From NCBI GenBank assembly GCA_038562375.1, contig JBCFAY010000015.1:1-64000 (forward strand): DNA of 64,000 nt. The letters are read 5' to 3'. Each line of letters starts with the position of its first letter. Positions within the stretch are counted from its first letter, which is position 1. The translations under genes were made by a program, and so were the position numbers. The stretch is from JBCFAY01 sp038562375 (GTDB lineage: Bacteria > Bacillota > Clostridia > Christensenellales > CAG-138). Shown here piece by piece: positions 8,655-17,730 of this stretch. The notes beneath the pieces were generated by a model that had not been told where the DNA came from, did not search any database, and saw only the letters and a program-made list of their open reading frames with translations.

Positions 8655-9260
8655 CTACGCTCCCTTCCGCGCGAGGAAATTTCCTATGAGCGCCATGCCG
8701 GCGTCCCCGCTCTTCTCGGGATGGAACTGCGTGCCGAACGCGTTTTTGCCGTCCCACGCGACGCTGACGAATGTGGAGCCGTACTCCGTCAGTCCGCCGG
8801 CGCTTTCGGGGTCCGTCGCGCAATAGGAGTGCACGAAATAGAAATCGCTGCCGTCGATGCCGTGTAAAAGCGGGCAATCGCGCACCGCGTGAACCTCGTT
8901 CCAGCCCATATGCGGGACCTTCAGGCCCTTTGCGTCGATGCGCCCAACCGTGCCGTTGACGATGGACAGGCCGCCGTACAGGCCGCCTTCCTCGCTCGAT
9001 TCGTACATCAGCTGCATGCCCAGGCAGATGCCCAAAAAGGGAACGCCGAGGGCGACCCGTTCGCGGACGAGCGCGTCCAGATTGCGCAGGCGAAGTTCCT
9101 GCATCGCGTCGGGAAACGCGCCGACGCCGGGCAGAACAACGTGGCCCGCGCGGCGGATGACGTCCGCGTCCTGCGTGATTTCAACCGTCGCGCCCATGCG
9201 CTCGAACGCTTTTTTCGCGCTGTGCAGGTTCCCCATGCCGTAGTCGATGATCGCGACCAT
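8655..9260 (-). CDS. hisH: Imidazole glycerol phosphate synthase glutaminase subunit HisH
   Basis: A 201-residue class I glutamine amidotransferase that feeds ammonia to HisF. The nucleophile Cys is in FLGICLGMQLM at about residue 80, and the catalytic His/Glu are in FHPEKSG near residue 183. The start at 9260 has AAGGAG 6 bases upstream. The gene lies 69 bases after the aminotransferase stop. Confidence 0.97.
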   Translation of the reverse strand: MVAIIDYGMGNLHSAKKAFERMGATVEITQDADVIRRAGHVVLPGVGAFPDAMQELRLRNLDALVRERVALGVPFLGICLGMQLMYESSEEGGLYGGLSIVNGTVGRIDAKGLKVPHMGWNEVHAVRDCPLLHGIDGSDFYFVHSYCATDPESAGGLTEYGSTFVSVAWDGKNAFGTQFHPEKSGDAGMALIGNFLARKGA

Positions 9261-9329
9261 AAATCTCCTTCCGAGTATCCTATCGCGCGATCCATACGGT
9301 ATCGCACGCTCTTTTCTAAACCGCCAAAG

Positions 9330-10514
9330 CTAACCCTGCGCGGAGCACAGAAGCTCGCCGAGTTTTTGGATGCCGATTTTTATCCGCTCGACCGGCTCGC
9401 TCGAAAAATTGAGCCGCAGCGTGTTTTTGCCGCTCCCGTCCACGAAAAAGTGCTCGCCCGGGATGAACGCGACCTTGTGCTCCGCGGTGGCGCGCTTAAA
9501 CAGCGGCAGCGCGTCCGCACCGGGCTTGAGCTCGCACCATATGAACAGGCCGCCCTCGGGCCGGACATAGTGCGCGCCCTCCGGGAAGTACTTGTCCATG
9601 CCCTCGAGCATCGTGTCGAGCTGTGCGGTATAGCCGGGGATGATGGATGCAAGATGCCCCGGAAGTAGCCCGCGGTTGAGGAACTCCGCGACGATCGCCT
9701 GCGTCAGAAGCGTCGTATGCGTGTCCGTGCACTGCTTGCACACGGTCATCTTGCGGATGATCTCGGGCGCGCCCAGCGCGCAGCCGACGCGCAGACCCGG
9801 GGAGATGCTCTTGGAAAAGCTGTTGAACAGCAGCACTTGATCCGACGTATCAAAGCTCTTGATCGGCGGCTGAGTCTCCCCCCTATAGCGAAGGTCGCAA
9901 TAGGGATCGTCCTCGAGCACGATGACATTGTGTTCTCTTGCAAGCTCTGCGATGCGCTTGCGGCGCAGAGCGCCCAGCGTCCTGCCGGTCGGATTCTGGA
10001 AGGTGGGGATGCAGTAAAAGAGCTTGGGCTTATGCTCCTTCATCAGGCGCTCGAGCTCCTCGATGACGACGCCCTCATCGTCCATCGGGACGGGGACGCA
10101 TTTCGCCTGCGCGATCGCGAACGCCTGGAGCGCGCCAAGGAAGGTGGGTGATTCGACGAGCACGCGGTCGCCGGGGTCGAGAAGCACCTTGAGAGTAAGG
10201 TCCAGCGCCTGCATGGAACCGGTCGTAATAAGCGCGTTCTCAAGCTCCGCTTGGATGCCCCTCGGGCGCACGATATGCTTTAAGTACGCTTCGCGAAGGG
10301 GAAGATAGCCTTCCGTCGGCCCGTACTGGAGCAGGGCGACGCCGTTGTCCTTTAGGCATTCGTCCGCGATCCGGCGGACGGTGTCCACGGGGAAGGAATC
10401 CTTGGAAGGATTGCCTCCGCCGAACGAGATGATGTCGGCGTTGGTCATCAGCTTGAACAGTTCCCGGATCGCGGAGCCTGTGACCCCATCCATGCGCTTA
10501 GCGAACGTGAGCAT
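9330..10514 (-). CDS. PLP-dependent aminotransferase, class I (LysN/2-aminoadipate type)
   Basis: A 394-residue fold-type I aminotransferase without a fused GntR domain. The PLP lysine is in NSFSKSISPGLRVG (near residue 235). FGGGNPSKDSFP near the start and the terminal NTLRLNFS (substrate carboxylate Arg) fit the group containing 2-aminoadipate, aromatic and branched-chain transaminases. Substrate cannot be told from sequence. It is upstream of hisH-hisF, but its motifs are not those of histidinol-phosphate aminotransferase. RBS GGGGAGGG precedes the start. Confidence 0.88.
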   Translation of the reverse strand: MLTFAKRMDGVTGSAIRELFKLMTNADIISFGGGNPSKDSFPVDTVRRIADECLKDNGVALLQYGPTEGYLPLREAYLKHIVRPRGIQAELENALITTGSMQALDLTLKVLLDPGDRVLVESPTFLGALQAFAIAQAKCVPVPMDDEGVVIEELERLMKEHKPKLFYCIPTFQNPTGRTLGALRRKRIAELAREHNVIVLEDDPYCDLRYRGETQPPIKSFDTSDQVLLFNSFSKSISPGLRVGCALGAPEIIRKMTVCKQCTDTHTTLLTQAIVAEFLNRGLLPGHLASIIPGYTAQLDTMLEGMDKYFPEGAHYVRPEGGLFIWCELKPGADALPLFKRATAEHKVAFIPGEHFFVDGSGKNTLRLNFSSEPVERIKIGIQKLGELLCSAQG

Positions 10515-10544
10515 TGCAAAGAACCCTCCCCATTTAATCTCATT

Positions 10545-10573
10545 ATTCTACAACATCTAAGGTTTTGCCGCAA
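10545..10573 (-). promoter_or_regulatory. Sigma-A-type promoter of the aminotransferase-hisHF run
   Basis: On the minus strand, TTGCGG, a 17-bp spacer and TAGAAT. Confidence 0.55.
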
Positions 10574-10666
10574 GTGCGGCGGCGCTGTTCGGGCCGTTCC
10601 TGCTTCGCCGCGATGCGATCAAACGTGCCGATGCATCCCATAAGTTGTAAATTTTTCGTGATCGAA

Positions 10667-10695
10667 TTGTGAGCACGATACCCATATGATATAGT
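10667..10695 (+). promoter_or_regulatory. Sigma-A-type promoter of the lipoprotein gene
   Basis: TTGTGA, a 17-bp spacer and TATAGT, about 80 bases before the start codon. Confidence 0.6.
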
Positions 10696-10776
10696 TAAGC
10701 CGAACTGAGCATATATTGTAATTCCCCCGGGTGCGTTTAACGCTCGTTCCCGGGCCTGCCATAGGGAGGTATTGTC

Positions 10777-12063
10777 ATGCAAAAGCGTGCGTTTGCGGCG
10801 CTGTTGGCGCTGGTACTCTTACTGCTGTGCGCGTGCGACGCGACAACCGGCCCGTCCGCGACGGCGACGCCCGAATTGCAGGCGACGTCTTCGCCCCTGC
10901 CGGAACAGACCCCGGGTACCGGTTCGTTCGTCAGCGAGGATGGAAGCTATTCGCTTTCGACCAATGTCGTGTATTTCCCCGAGGGCTGCACCCAAGAGAA
11001 CGCAAAATTCACATTGACCTACACGCTCCCCGAGTTCCTCGGCGGCGATGATCGCAGCGAGGCGATGAACGACAGCGTCAAGCTCTACCTTGAAGATCTC
11101 TTCGAACGCGTGAACGAGCAATATCTCGCGTCCGTGCCCGAGGGCGCGGAGATTGCGAGCGACGAGGTTTCCGCGCAGATTTCGGTGAGCCGCGGCTATA
11201 CGAACCTGATCATAAGCGAGCACCTGACCATCGGTGAAAGCCTGCAGGATCACATTTCCACGATCGTGTTCGACGATCGCGGCCGCGAGACCGGGCTTGA
11301 GGCCATCGCCGGGCTGGTCGACGGGGCGCCGCTCGTCGCGCAGCTCGTGTACAACCGCATGGATCAGCAGCGCGACGTGTACTTCAGCGATATGACGATG
11401 GAGCAGATCGAGGAGCTTCTCGACCTGTACAATGCCTTTGCCGTGACCGACAACGGATTTAAGCTCTACTTCGGCGCCGGTACGATCGCGGCCGAGGTGG
11501 AAGGCCCGATCTGGATGGACATCGCCGCGTCGGATCTTTATCCGTCGTTCGTGGGCGACGTTCTGCCCGCGAAGGCGTACGTCGAGCTGATGCCGGTGAT
11601 CGACCGTCTGGCCGCGGCGTCGGCCGTCAATTTCGAGTCGTTCGACGGTTCGCCTTCCGCATACGTGGCGACGCTCTACATGGCGGACGCCGTCAACGCG
11701 CTCCCATACCCGCCCAAAGCGCCCATCGCGCAGGATGGGGATACGCTGATCGTGCCGGAAAAAGAATTTCTGGCGCTCTATGAAGCCTATTTCCGCGGCG
11801 CGTTCCCCGGCATCGACGATTCGGGCGGCACGATTGTCAAGGACGGCGCGTCCTATCGCGTGGAGGTTGCCGGATCGGGCAGCGATTACCACGTGGTGTT
11901 CAACGAAGCGCAGAGCGTGGATAACATGATCTCCCTGAAGGGCAGCATCGTGTCCGCCACGGGGGCGGATACGGCAGCGGCGGAGGTCGCGTCCGTCGAG
12001 GTGGATCTGGTCGCGGGCGAAGGCTCCGCGGGCTATCGGATCACCTCGCTGATGATCCTCTGA
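10777..12063 (+). CDS. Secreted lipoprotein with a DUF3298/DUF4163-like region
   Basis: A 428-residue lipoprotein. The signal peptide ends in the lipobox LLLCAC, giving an acylated Cys at about residue 20, followed by a Thr/Pro/Ser linker. Residues ~75-200 (many NDSVKLYLEDLF-type helices, ISVSRGYTNLIISEHLT, STIVFDDRG) resemble the DUF4163/DUF3298 pair found in RsiV and PdaC-like wall proteins. Residues ~310-428 are a separate globular part I do not recognise. RBS AGGGAGG. A terminator follows directly. Its exact role is unknown; a cell-envelope role is inferred. Confidence 0.75.
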   Translation: MQKRAFAALLALVLLLLCACDATTGPSATATPELQATSSPLPEQTPGTGSFVSEDGSYSLSTNVVYFPEGCTQENAKFTLTYTLPEFLGGDDRSEAMNDSVKLYLEDLFERVNEQYLASVPEGAEIASDEVSAQISVSRGYTNLIISEHLTIGESLQDHISTIVFDDRGRETGLEAIAGLVDGAPLVAQLVYNRMDQQRDVYFSDMTMEQIEELLDLYNAFAVTDNGFKLYFGAGTIAAEVEGPIWMDIAASDLYPSFVGDVLPAKAYVELMPVIDRLAAASAVNFESFDGSPSAYVATLYMADAVNALPYPPKAPIAQDGDTLIVPEKEFLALYEAYFRGAFPGIDDSGGTIVKDGASYRVEVAGSGSDYHVVFNEAQSVDNMISLKGSIVSATGADTAAAEVASVEVDLVAGEGSAGYRITSLMIL

Positions 12064-12071
12064 TAGAATAC

Positions 12072-12098
12072 AAACGCCGCCTGAAAAGGGGGCGTTTT
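12072..12098 (+). terminator. Terminator of the lipoprotein gene
   Basis: AAACGCCGCC pairs with GGGGGCGTTT around a TGAAAA loop, followed by TT. It lies 8 bases after the stop. Confidence 0.75.
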
Positions 12099-12472
12099 AG
12101 ATATTATGCCATCGCTGGTAAATCGGCGTATTTTTGCGCGTATTAGGGTTTCGATCCATCTTTTTTTTAAAAAGATGAGCTTGCGGAGATGCCGGGCAGG
12201 CCTTGAAGATCCGTTTTTCGGCATGAGCGAGCCGCCTGAAAAGAGCGTTTTTGAAATTTCGGTGGACGAATCGGATCAAAACCTGTAGCATAATCAGTAT
12301 ACTTCGCTTGACGGAGGATGAAAGGCGTGAAACCGTGCAGCCGGGTTATTCGGCTGTGCGAAAGCCACGGGAACCATCGGTGCGGGGCGCAAGCGCCCTT
12401 GGATGAAGCGAAATAACGGCGGCGCAGGGACGCGGCCCGCCATAACAGGACGAATTAAGACGGGGAGTTTAA
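12099..12472. other. Intergenic stretch upstream of the VanW gene
   Basis: About 374 bases. A 60-codon frame (12106-12288) has no ribosome site. CATAAT (12290) and TATACT (12298) are possible -10 boxes, but I find no matching -35. The last 20 bases carry the VanW gene RBS. Confidence 0.35.
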
Positions 12473-14128
12473 ATGGAGCGATATTCTGGAAGGAAGAACG
12501 GTGCGGGAGGGACGCCCGGCGTGCGGCGCGTGGGCGGAACCGCGAATACGAACGACGCGGGCGCGAACCGCAAGGGCGGTCAGCCCGCTCCCAAGCGCAA
12601 GCAAAAAGCATCGGGCCGCACAAGATTTCTGCGCGGAACGGTGATCCTTCTGGTGTTGCTGCTTGCCTGCGTGGTCATCGTACTGCTGACGGGCGGCGGG
12701 GAAGGGAACCTTCTCGACGCGGTGCTTCCCGCGCCGAGATTTGATCAGGGCGTGACCGTCGCCGGTGTGGACGTCGGCGGCATGACGATGGAGCAGGCGC
12801 AGCCAAAGGTACAATCCGCGGCGGATGCCGTGGTGGCGGACGCCGCCTTTAAGCTTGTGTACGATGAGCAAATGTATACGCTGTCCGCTTCGCAGCTTGG
12901 AATTACGGCGGACGTGGAGAGCGCGCTTAAGAATGCGCTTGAATACAGCAAAGAGGAACATAAGGATATCGAGCAGCCGGGATTTTACCCGTCATACTCC
13001 GCGGTGAACGAGAACATCGTAAGCGCGCTGGAGGGGATCGCCCAAAAGGTCGACACGGAGCCTGTGGAGCCTTATGCGACCCCGAATACGGATATCGAGG
13101 CGGAGGAATTCTTTACCTACGCCGAAGGGCAGGACGGCGTGAAGCTCGACGTTGCGGCCGCGGCCGCGGCGATCGCGGAATCCGTCCAAAAAGGCGATCT
13201 GGACGCGACGGTGCTGCTTACGACGACCTTTGTTGCGCCTACGCTTACGGTTACGGACATTCAGTCGAACATAACGCTGATTTCAAAGTTTACGACGAAG
13301 TTTCGCAACAGCTCGTCGGATCAGATCATCAAGAACCGCGTGTTCAACATCCGCAAGGCGGCGGGCATCATCAACGGCTGCAAGGTGGAGACGGGCGCCG
13401 AGTGGAGCTTCAACGGCTTTGTGGGCCTTCGCACCTTGGACGCCGGCTGGAAGGAAGCCAATGGCATCAGCGGCGGCAAGGAGTATACGCTCCAGGCGGG
13501 CGGCGGCATCTGCCAGGTCAGCACAACGCTCTACAACGCGCTTTTGTGCGGCAATGTCAATGTTACGGATAGAAGAAAACACTCGATCCCGTCGGATTAC
13601 GTGGATAAGGGCCTGGATGCTACGGTCGACTCGAGCGGCATCGACCTCAAGTTCCTGAACGATACCGGACAGCCGCTCTACCTGTTTGTGCGCATCACCA
13701 AGAACGAGGAGAGCAGCCGCTACCTCGATATCACCGTATACGTATACGGCAAGCCCTTGCCCGAAGGCGTCACCTATAAGACGCGCAGCGTGGAGATCGA
13801 GATTATCCCGCACGAGGAGGTCAAGTACACGGCGGACGCGACAACGCCGCTCGGATTCCAGCGCGTGATCATCATCCGCAGGGACGGGTTTGTCGCCGAA
13901 GCGTATCTTGATAAGTATCAGGACGGCAAGCTGGCGGAGTCGAAGCTGATGTATACGGACCGCTACTCGGGCAACATCGCGGAGATCGGCGTGGGTACGG
14001 GCGATCCCGCGCGCACCTCGATCCCGGAGGGAGCGACCGCGATCGGCAGCACCGTTGTCGACGAGCTGGGCAACATCCTCTATGTGGATATGGCGGCGGT
14101 GAACGCGCTGCTTGCCCAGGTGGAATAA
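12473..14128 (+). CDS. VanW family protein with peptidoglycan-binding-like domains
   Basis: A 551-residue membrane-anchored extracellular protein. A basic Gly-rich cytoplasmic tail (1-45) is followed by one TM helix (about 50-72). GVTVAGVDVGGMTMEQA opens a PG_binding_4/YoaR-type region (~85-280). The VanW domain (~295-430) has EWSFNGFVG, GGICQVSTTLYNALL and RKHSIPSDY. The end (~440-520) is a G5-like beta region. VanW domains occur in some vancomycin-resistance clusters, but most VanW proteins, including those beside ordinary wall genes as here, have no known link to resistance. RBS GGGGAG. Confidence 0.88.
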   Translation: MERYSGRKNGAGGTPGVRRVGGTANTNDAGANRKGGQPAPKRKQKASGRTRFLRGTVILLVLLLACVVIVLLTGGGEGNLLDAVLPAPRFDQGVTVAGVDVGGMTMEQAQPKVQSAADAVVADAAFKLVYDEQMYTLSASQLGITADVESALKNALEYSKEEHKDIEQPGFYPSYSAVNENIVSALEGIAQKVDTEPVEPYATPNTDIEAEEFFTYAEGQDGVKLDVAAAAAAIAESVQKGDLDATVLLTTTFVAPTLTVTDIQSNITLISKFTTKFRNSSSDQIIKNRVFNIRKAAGIINGCKVETGAEWSFNGFVGLRTLDAGWKEANGISGGKEYTLQAGGGICQVSTTLYNALLCGNVNVTDRRKHSIPSDYVDKGLDATVDSSGIDLKFLNDTGQPLYLFVRITKNEESSRYLDITVYVYGKPLPEGVTYKTRSVEIEIIPHEEVKYTADATTPLGFQRVIIIRRDGFVAEAYLDKYQDGKLAESKLMYTDRYSGNIAEIGVGTGDPARTSIPEGATAIGSTVVDELGNILYVDMAAVNALLAQVE

Positions 14129-14169
14129 GGCGTAAACGCCTTGCCGCGCAATTTACCGAGGGTTTACAC

Positions 14170-14199
14170 AGCGTCCCGCCGGACTTCCGGCGGGGCGCT
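14170..14199 (+). terminator. Hairpin after the VanW gene
   Basis: A 14-bp stem (AGCGTCCCGCCGGA / TCCGGCGGGGCGCT, one G-T pair) with a 2-base centre. There is no T-run on the plus strand. Confidence 0.55.
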
Positions 14200-14241
14200 G
14201 CTTGCGGCGGCAAAAAAACGATCCTTCCATCAATTTGCACA

Positions 14242-14270
14242 TTGCAAATATACATCGGGTGCGTTATGAT
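14242..14270 (+). promoter_or_regulatory. Promoter of the FMN riboswitch-ribU unit
   Basis: TTGCAA, a 17-bp spacer and TATGAT. The predicted start site near 14277 is a few bases before the riboswitch. Confidence 0.65.
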
Positions 14271-14283
14271 ATCGGTAGATAGA

Positions 14284-14415
14284 TGCTTCGGGGCGGGGTG
14301 AGATTCCCCACCGGCGGTGATGCGGCCTAGAGCCGATGAGCCCGCGACCCCCTGTTAGGGGCGGAGCCGGTGGGATCCCGGCGCCGACGGTATAGTCCGG
14401 ATGGAAGAAGCGGCG
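14284..14415 (+). ncRNA. FMN riboswitch (RFN element)
   Basis: The classic RFN core is visible: GGGCGGGGTGAGATTCCCCA, then CCGGCGGTGAT, GAGCCGATGAGCCCGCGA, GGAGCCGGTGGGA and the closing TATAGTCCGGATG. It binds flavin mononucleotide and turns the downstream gene off. An intrinsic terminator follows at 14442, so control is by transcription attenuation. Confidence 0.96.
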
Positions 14416-14441
14416 CATGGTCCTTTGTTTTTGCACGCCGC

Positions 14442-14470
14442 AAAAGCCCCCGATTTCGGGGGCTTTTTTT
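14442..14470 (+). terminator. Attenuator terminator of the FMN riboswitch
   Basis: AAAAGCCCCC / GGGGGCTTTT hairpin with a T-run, between the aptamer and the ribU start. It is the expression platform. Confidence 0.92.
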
Positions 14471-14510
14471 ATCCGAGCATCCGGTCATAATAATGATTGG
14501 AGGAGTATGT

Positions 14511-15086
14511 ATGAGAAACGAAAATGTCAAACGTCTGGTTCGGCTTGGCCTGCTGTGCGCGCTGTCGGTGATACTGATGTATGCCATCCGATTCCCGATC
14601 TTCCCGGCCGCGCCGTATCTGGAGTACGACATGGCCGATGTGCCGATACTCATCGGCGCGTTCCTGTTCGGCCCATGGTGGGGGCTGCTGCTCACATTGG
14701 CGGTATCGGTGCTGCAAGGGATCACGGTGTCCGCCGCGAGCGGCGTGATCGGAGTGGCGATGCATTTGGTCGCAACGGGGCTGTTCGCCGGCATCGCCGG
14801 GCTGGTCTATCGCAAGAACCGCACGCTCAAAGGCGCGATCATCGGCCTGCTGCTCGGCTCGCTCGCGATGACGCTCGCGATGATCCCTCTGAACCTGACC
14901 TTAACCGTATACTACAACGGCGTTCCTTACGACGTGGTGGCCGGGATGATCGTGCCGATCATCATCCCGTTTAACCTGATCAAGGCGGGCATCAACTCCC
15001 TCGCCACGCTGCTGCTGTACAAGAGCGTCGCCTCGGTGCTGCGCCTGGAGCGCATAAAAGCCGGACAAAAGCAACCGCCGCAATAA
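14511..15086 (+). CDS. ribU: Riboflavin ECF transporter substrate-binding subunit RibU
   Basis: A 191-residue integral membrane protein with about six helices. The start at 14511 follows GGAGGAG. RibU-family features include FPIFPAAPYLEYDMADVPILIGAF near the N-terminus, then GFLFG-like and AISGVIGVAMH-like helices. It binds riboflavin and works with the shared EcfT and EcfA subunits, which are not in this window. The FMN riboswitch directly upstream is strong independent support for the substrate. Confidence 0.94.
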   Translation: MRNENVKRLVRLGLLCALSVILMYAIRFPIFPAAPYLEYDMADVPILIGAFLFGPWWGLLLTLAVSVLQGITVSAASGVIGVAMHLVATGLFAGIAGLVYRKNRTLKGAIIGLLLGSLAMTLAMIPLNLTLTVYYNGVPYDVVAGMIVPIIIPFNLIKAGINSLATLLLYKSVASVLRLERIKAGQKQPPQ

Positions 15087-15108
15087 ACAGACATCCTCAA
15101 AGGGACCG

Positions 15109-15149
15109 GCTTTGCGGCGCATGGCGGACAATGCCATGCGCCGCAAAGC
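15109..15149 (+). terminator. Perfect 17-bp hairpin after ribU
   Basis: GCTTTGCGGCGCATGGC pairs with its exact complement around a 7-base loop. There is no T-run. It could be a Rho-independent stop of low efficiency or a 3' stabilising structure. Confidence 0.55.
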
Positions 15150-15181
15150 TGTGATCGGGAAAAGGACGTATCCGAAATCCC

Positions 15182-15210
15182 TTGAGCTTTCCAGGGGATA
15201 ACGATATAAT
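15182..15210 (+). promoter_or_regulatory. Promoter of the diguanylate cyclase gene
   Basis: TTGAGC, a 17-bp spacer and TATAAT. The predicted start near 15217 leaves a 5' leader of about 220 bases with several short hairpins (for example the GCAAAGGCCTTTGC palindrome near 15357). Confidence 0.65.
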
Positions 15211-15440
15211 ATACTATAAGAGACACACCGTCACCTACAAGCAATCTCGATGACGAACGCCGCGTACCGCATGCATGGATCGACCGCGGGGCTTGGCCCT
15301 TTTTTGCAGACGCCTGTTGAGGGCGTATGAAAGTCCGATGAATCATGCGGCGCGGGCAAAGGCCTTTGCGCCATGAACGGCATCGCGGGAATTTGCGTAT
15401 GCTCAAGGGAAGCGATACTATCGTAAGGAAGAAAAACCGA

Positions 15441-16529
15441 ATGAAATTGTCCAGAGCGTTCCCACGAACCGCCGAGGCGGATGCTGTGTCCGCGGCGAGA
15501 TTCAGCTGGCTGAATTTTAAGCGAATAGCGATGGTATCCTGCTTCGTATTCACCGTTCAGCTTTTGGCCGCGTTTATTCCCGGGACGACAGGGGTCGGCC
15601 CGGCGGCGGTTCATATCGTTATCGCGGCGTTTGCCGGTTTGTACGTCGCGCTGGGCGTCTGGACGCTCAAGAGCAAATACAGCCCGTCGAAGCTGCAACT
15701 GGTGGTTTCCCGGACGTTCTGGTTTTTCTTTTCGCTTTCGATGCTCCCGTTTTATCTCATGCCCCGGTTTGCGAGCGTGCAGACAGCCGTCGCCCTCGCC
15801 TGCGCGGTGATGATTGCGGCGCAGATCTACTCCGTGCGCCAAATACTCTTCCACTTCGTCTTTCACACGGCGGTCGGCGTATGCGCGGCCGCCTTTTCAA
15901 ATGCGGGCGCGCCGGTATATGCCGCCGTATTGCTCATTAACCTCGTTTGCCTGATACTCGCCCTGAGCGTCCACAAGAATTATTCGAGGATCGTCACAGA
16001 GCTTTATCACGACGCGCAGACCGACGATCTGACCGGCCTCTTAAACCGCGGGGCGGGGATGCAGCGCGTGAGAACGCTATGGAAGCATTGCGGCAGGATG
16101 CGGGGAGCCTGCGCGGCGCTGATGATAGACATCGACTTTTTCAAATCCTACAACGACGCGTTCGGCCATCTTCGGGGGGATGCCGTTCTGGTCAACGTCG
16201 CGCGGGTGCTGCGGACCAGCTTCAGCCGGGCGACCGACGTCGTCTGTCGCCTCGGCGGCGAGGAATTCCTTGTATGCGCCGTCGTGAAGGATGAGAAGGA
16301 GGCGCTATCGCTCGCACGTACCGTACTTAAGCGCGTCGAGGGGCTGCGGATCCGCACCGCTCCCAACGGGGTATCCGAGTTTGTTACGGTCAGCGTCGGC
16401 GTGTCGGTTCGCGTGCCTGAAAAGGACAAGACGGAGCGGATGCTGGTCGAGGATGCGGACATCAACCTCTATGTCGCCAAAAGCGGCGGCCGCAATCGGG
16501 CCGCGATCAACCATGAGCCGGCGCGATAG
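15441..16529 (+). CDS. Membrane diguanylate cyclase (GGDEF domain)
   Basis: A 362-residue protein. Start chosen at 15441, 8 bases after AAGGAAG; earlier in-frame starts lack a ribosome site. Five or six hydrophobic helices (about residues 30-175) form a membrane sensor of unknown ligand. The GGDEF domain (~195-355) has DDLTGLLNR, the metal-binding MIDIDFFKSYND, FGHLRGD and the active-site CRLGGEEFLVC. GGEEF is an active variant, so cyclic di-GMP synthesis is expected. No RxxD inhibitory site is obvious before GGEEF. The gene has its own promoter and a long leader. Confidence 0.92.
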   Translation: MKLSRAFPRTAEADAVSAARFSWLNFKRIAMVSCFVFTVQLLAAFIPGTTGVGPAAVHIVIAAFAGLYVALGVWTLKSKYSPSKLQLVVSRTFWFFFSLSMLPFYLMPRFASVQTAVALACAVMIAAQIYSVRQILFHFVFHTAVGVCAAAFSNAGAPVYAAVLLINLVCLILALSVHKNYSRIVTELYHDAQTDDLTGLLNRGAGMQRVRTLWKHCGRMRGACAALMIDIDFFKSYNDAFGHLRGDAVLVNVARVLRTSFSRATDVVCRLGGEEFLVCAVVKDEKEALSLARTVLKRVEGLRIRTAPNGVSEFVTVSVGVSVRVPEKDKTERMLVEDADINLYVAKSGGRNRAAINHEPAR

Positions 16530-16770
16530 CGTGCCCGATCCGCTTGTTAAAGCTCGCCGCCGCGCCTGATTTTCCCCCGGAGCGCGCCGTTTGCGGCTAA
16601 GAACGCGGCCGCCCGGCGCAAGGTTTTTCCAGCTTCGTTTGCGCATCGGTCGCTGTACGAAAAAAGATCCCTGTGATACAATACAATGAGTTTCGCATTC
16701 AATCTGCCGTATTTTTTCGCAGTTTGGAACCAAACGCGGAGGATGCGGCGTTTATATGTGTGGAGGCAAT

Positions 16771-17430
16771 ATGAAGCGTATTCGGATCTGGGGCGAGTTT
16801 GGATTGTTTCTGGGCGTGCTGCTCATGGCTTTTGCCTTGGCGCTGCAATCCAAGACGGAGCTTGGGGTGGCCATGGTCGTTACGCCCGCTTATCTGCTGT
16901 CGCTTCGGTTTGACTCGATCACATTCGGCATGGCGGATTACTCGGTTCAGTTTTTGCTGCTGGTTGCGCTCGCGATCATCACGCGCAAGCTGACGCTCAA
17001 GTTTGCGCTGGCGTTTGTAACGAGCGCCCTGTACGGCCTGTCGTTGGATTTGATGGTGTTCCTGCTCAAGGGCGTGATGCCTTCGACGCTCTTTGAACGG
17101 ATCGCGTACTTCGCCGTAGGTCAGCTGCTCACAGGGCTTTCCGTAGCGCTGTTCTTCAGGACGAACCTGCCGCTGATGGCGTACGACATGTTCGTCAAGG
17201 AACTGGCCGTGCATAAGGGGTGGGCGATTGGAAAGCTTAAGATTGGATATGACTTAACCATACTCGTTGTATCCGTCGCGCTTGCTTTTGTGCTGTTTGG
17301 GGCGATCCGCGGCATCCATATCGGGACGTTTGTCACGGCCGCTGTCACGGGGGTATTGATCATTGGTTTTGGCAAGGTGCTCGACCGGTTTATCGATTTT
17401 ACGCCAAAGTTTGATATCGTTTGGAAGTAA
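16771..17430 (+). CDS. YczE/YitT-like integral membrane protein
   Basis: A 219-residue protein with about five or six helices. The start at 16771 has TGGAGG 5 bases upstream; the in-frame ATG five codons earlier would overlap that site. FGLFLGVLLMAFALALQSKTELGVAM at the start and FFRTNLPLMAYDMFVKELA mid-protein resemble the YczE/DUF6198 family of small membrane proteins, whose role is unknown. No operon partner is evident. Confidence 0.7.
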   Translation: MKRIRIWGEFGLFLGVLLMAFALALQSKTELGVAMVVTPAYLLSLRFDSITFGMADYSVQFLLLVALAIITRKLTLKFALAFVTSALYGLSLDLMVFLLKGVMPSTLFERIAYFAVGQLLTGLSVALFFRTNLPLMAYDMFVKELAVHKGWAIGKLKIGYDLTILVVSVALAFVLFGAIRGIHIGTFVTAAVTGVLIIGFGKVLDRFIDFTPKFDIVWK

Positions 17431-17517
17431 CGGGGGGGGAATATGGCGGTATTTCCCGGGAAATCGCGGAAATGCCCGATTTTTTGCAGCGTGATAATAC
17501 GATAGAACTATTTTCTG

Positions 17518-17546
17518 TTGTAGTAGCGTTGCTCTCGAAATAATAT
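17518..17546 (+). promoter_or_regulatory. Promoter of the LCP gene
   Basis: TTGTAG, a 17-bp spacer and TAATAT. It leaves a leader of about 180 bases (17553-17730) with the possible pairing CTCTCTATAGAG and no riboswitch class I recognise. Confidence 0.45.
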
Positions 17547-17730
17547 GATAAATTGGATGCAAAGCGCCGGGGAAAACGGACGCGGTCTGTGGGTGACAAG
17601 GGGAGGATCTCTCTATAGAGATGCATTCTTCGGATTGCGCTGCGGACGGGCTTCGACGGCAAATCCCCGTGACGCTTTAGTTTTTTAGCGACAATGCCGG
17701 TTGGCGGCAAAGAAAGAAGGGCTACTTTCC

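Noticed and set aside
10657..10674. CGTGATC and TGTGAGC 11 bp apart before the lipoprotein gene
   Set aside because: The period matches the SARP-like operators, but no good -10 follows at 8 bp. A normal TTGTGA-17-TATAGT promoter explains the region.
12106..12288. 60-codon plus-strand frame after the lipoprotein gene
   Set aside because: No ribosome site, directly after a terminator, and no recognisable product.
12473..14128. VanW protein as a vancomycin resistance gene
   Set aside because: No vanHAX, vanRS or ligase genes are nearby; VanW domains are common in ordinary Firmicute wall proteins.
15217..15440. Cyclic di-GMP riboswitch before the GGDEF gene
   Set aside because: GGGCAAA is present by chance, but the rest of the GEMM core is missing.
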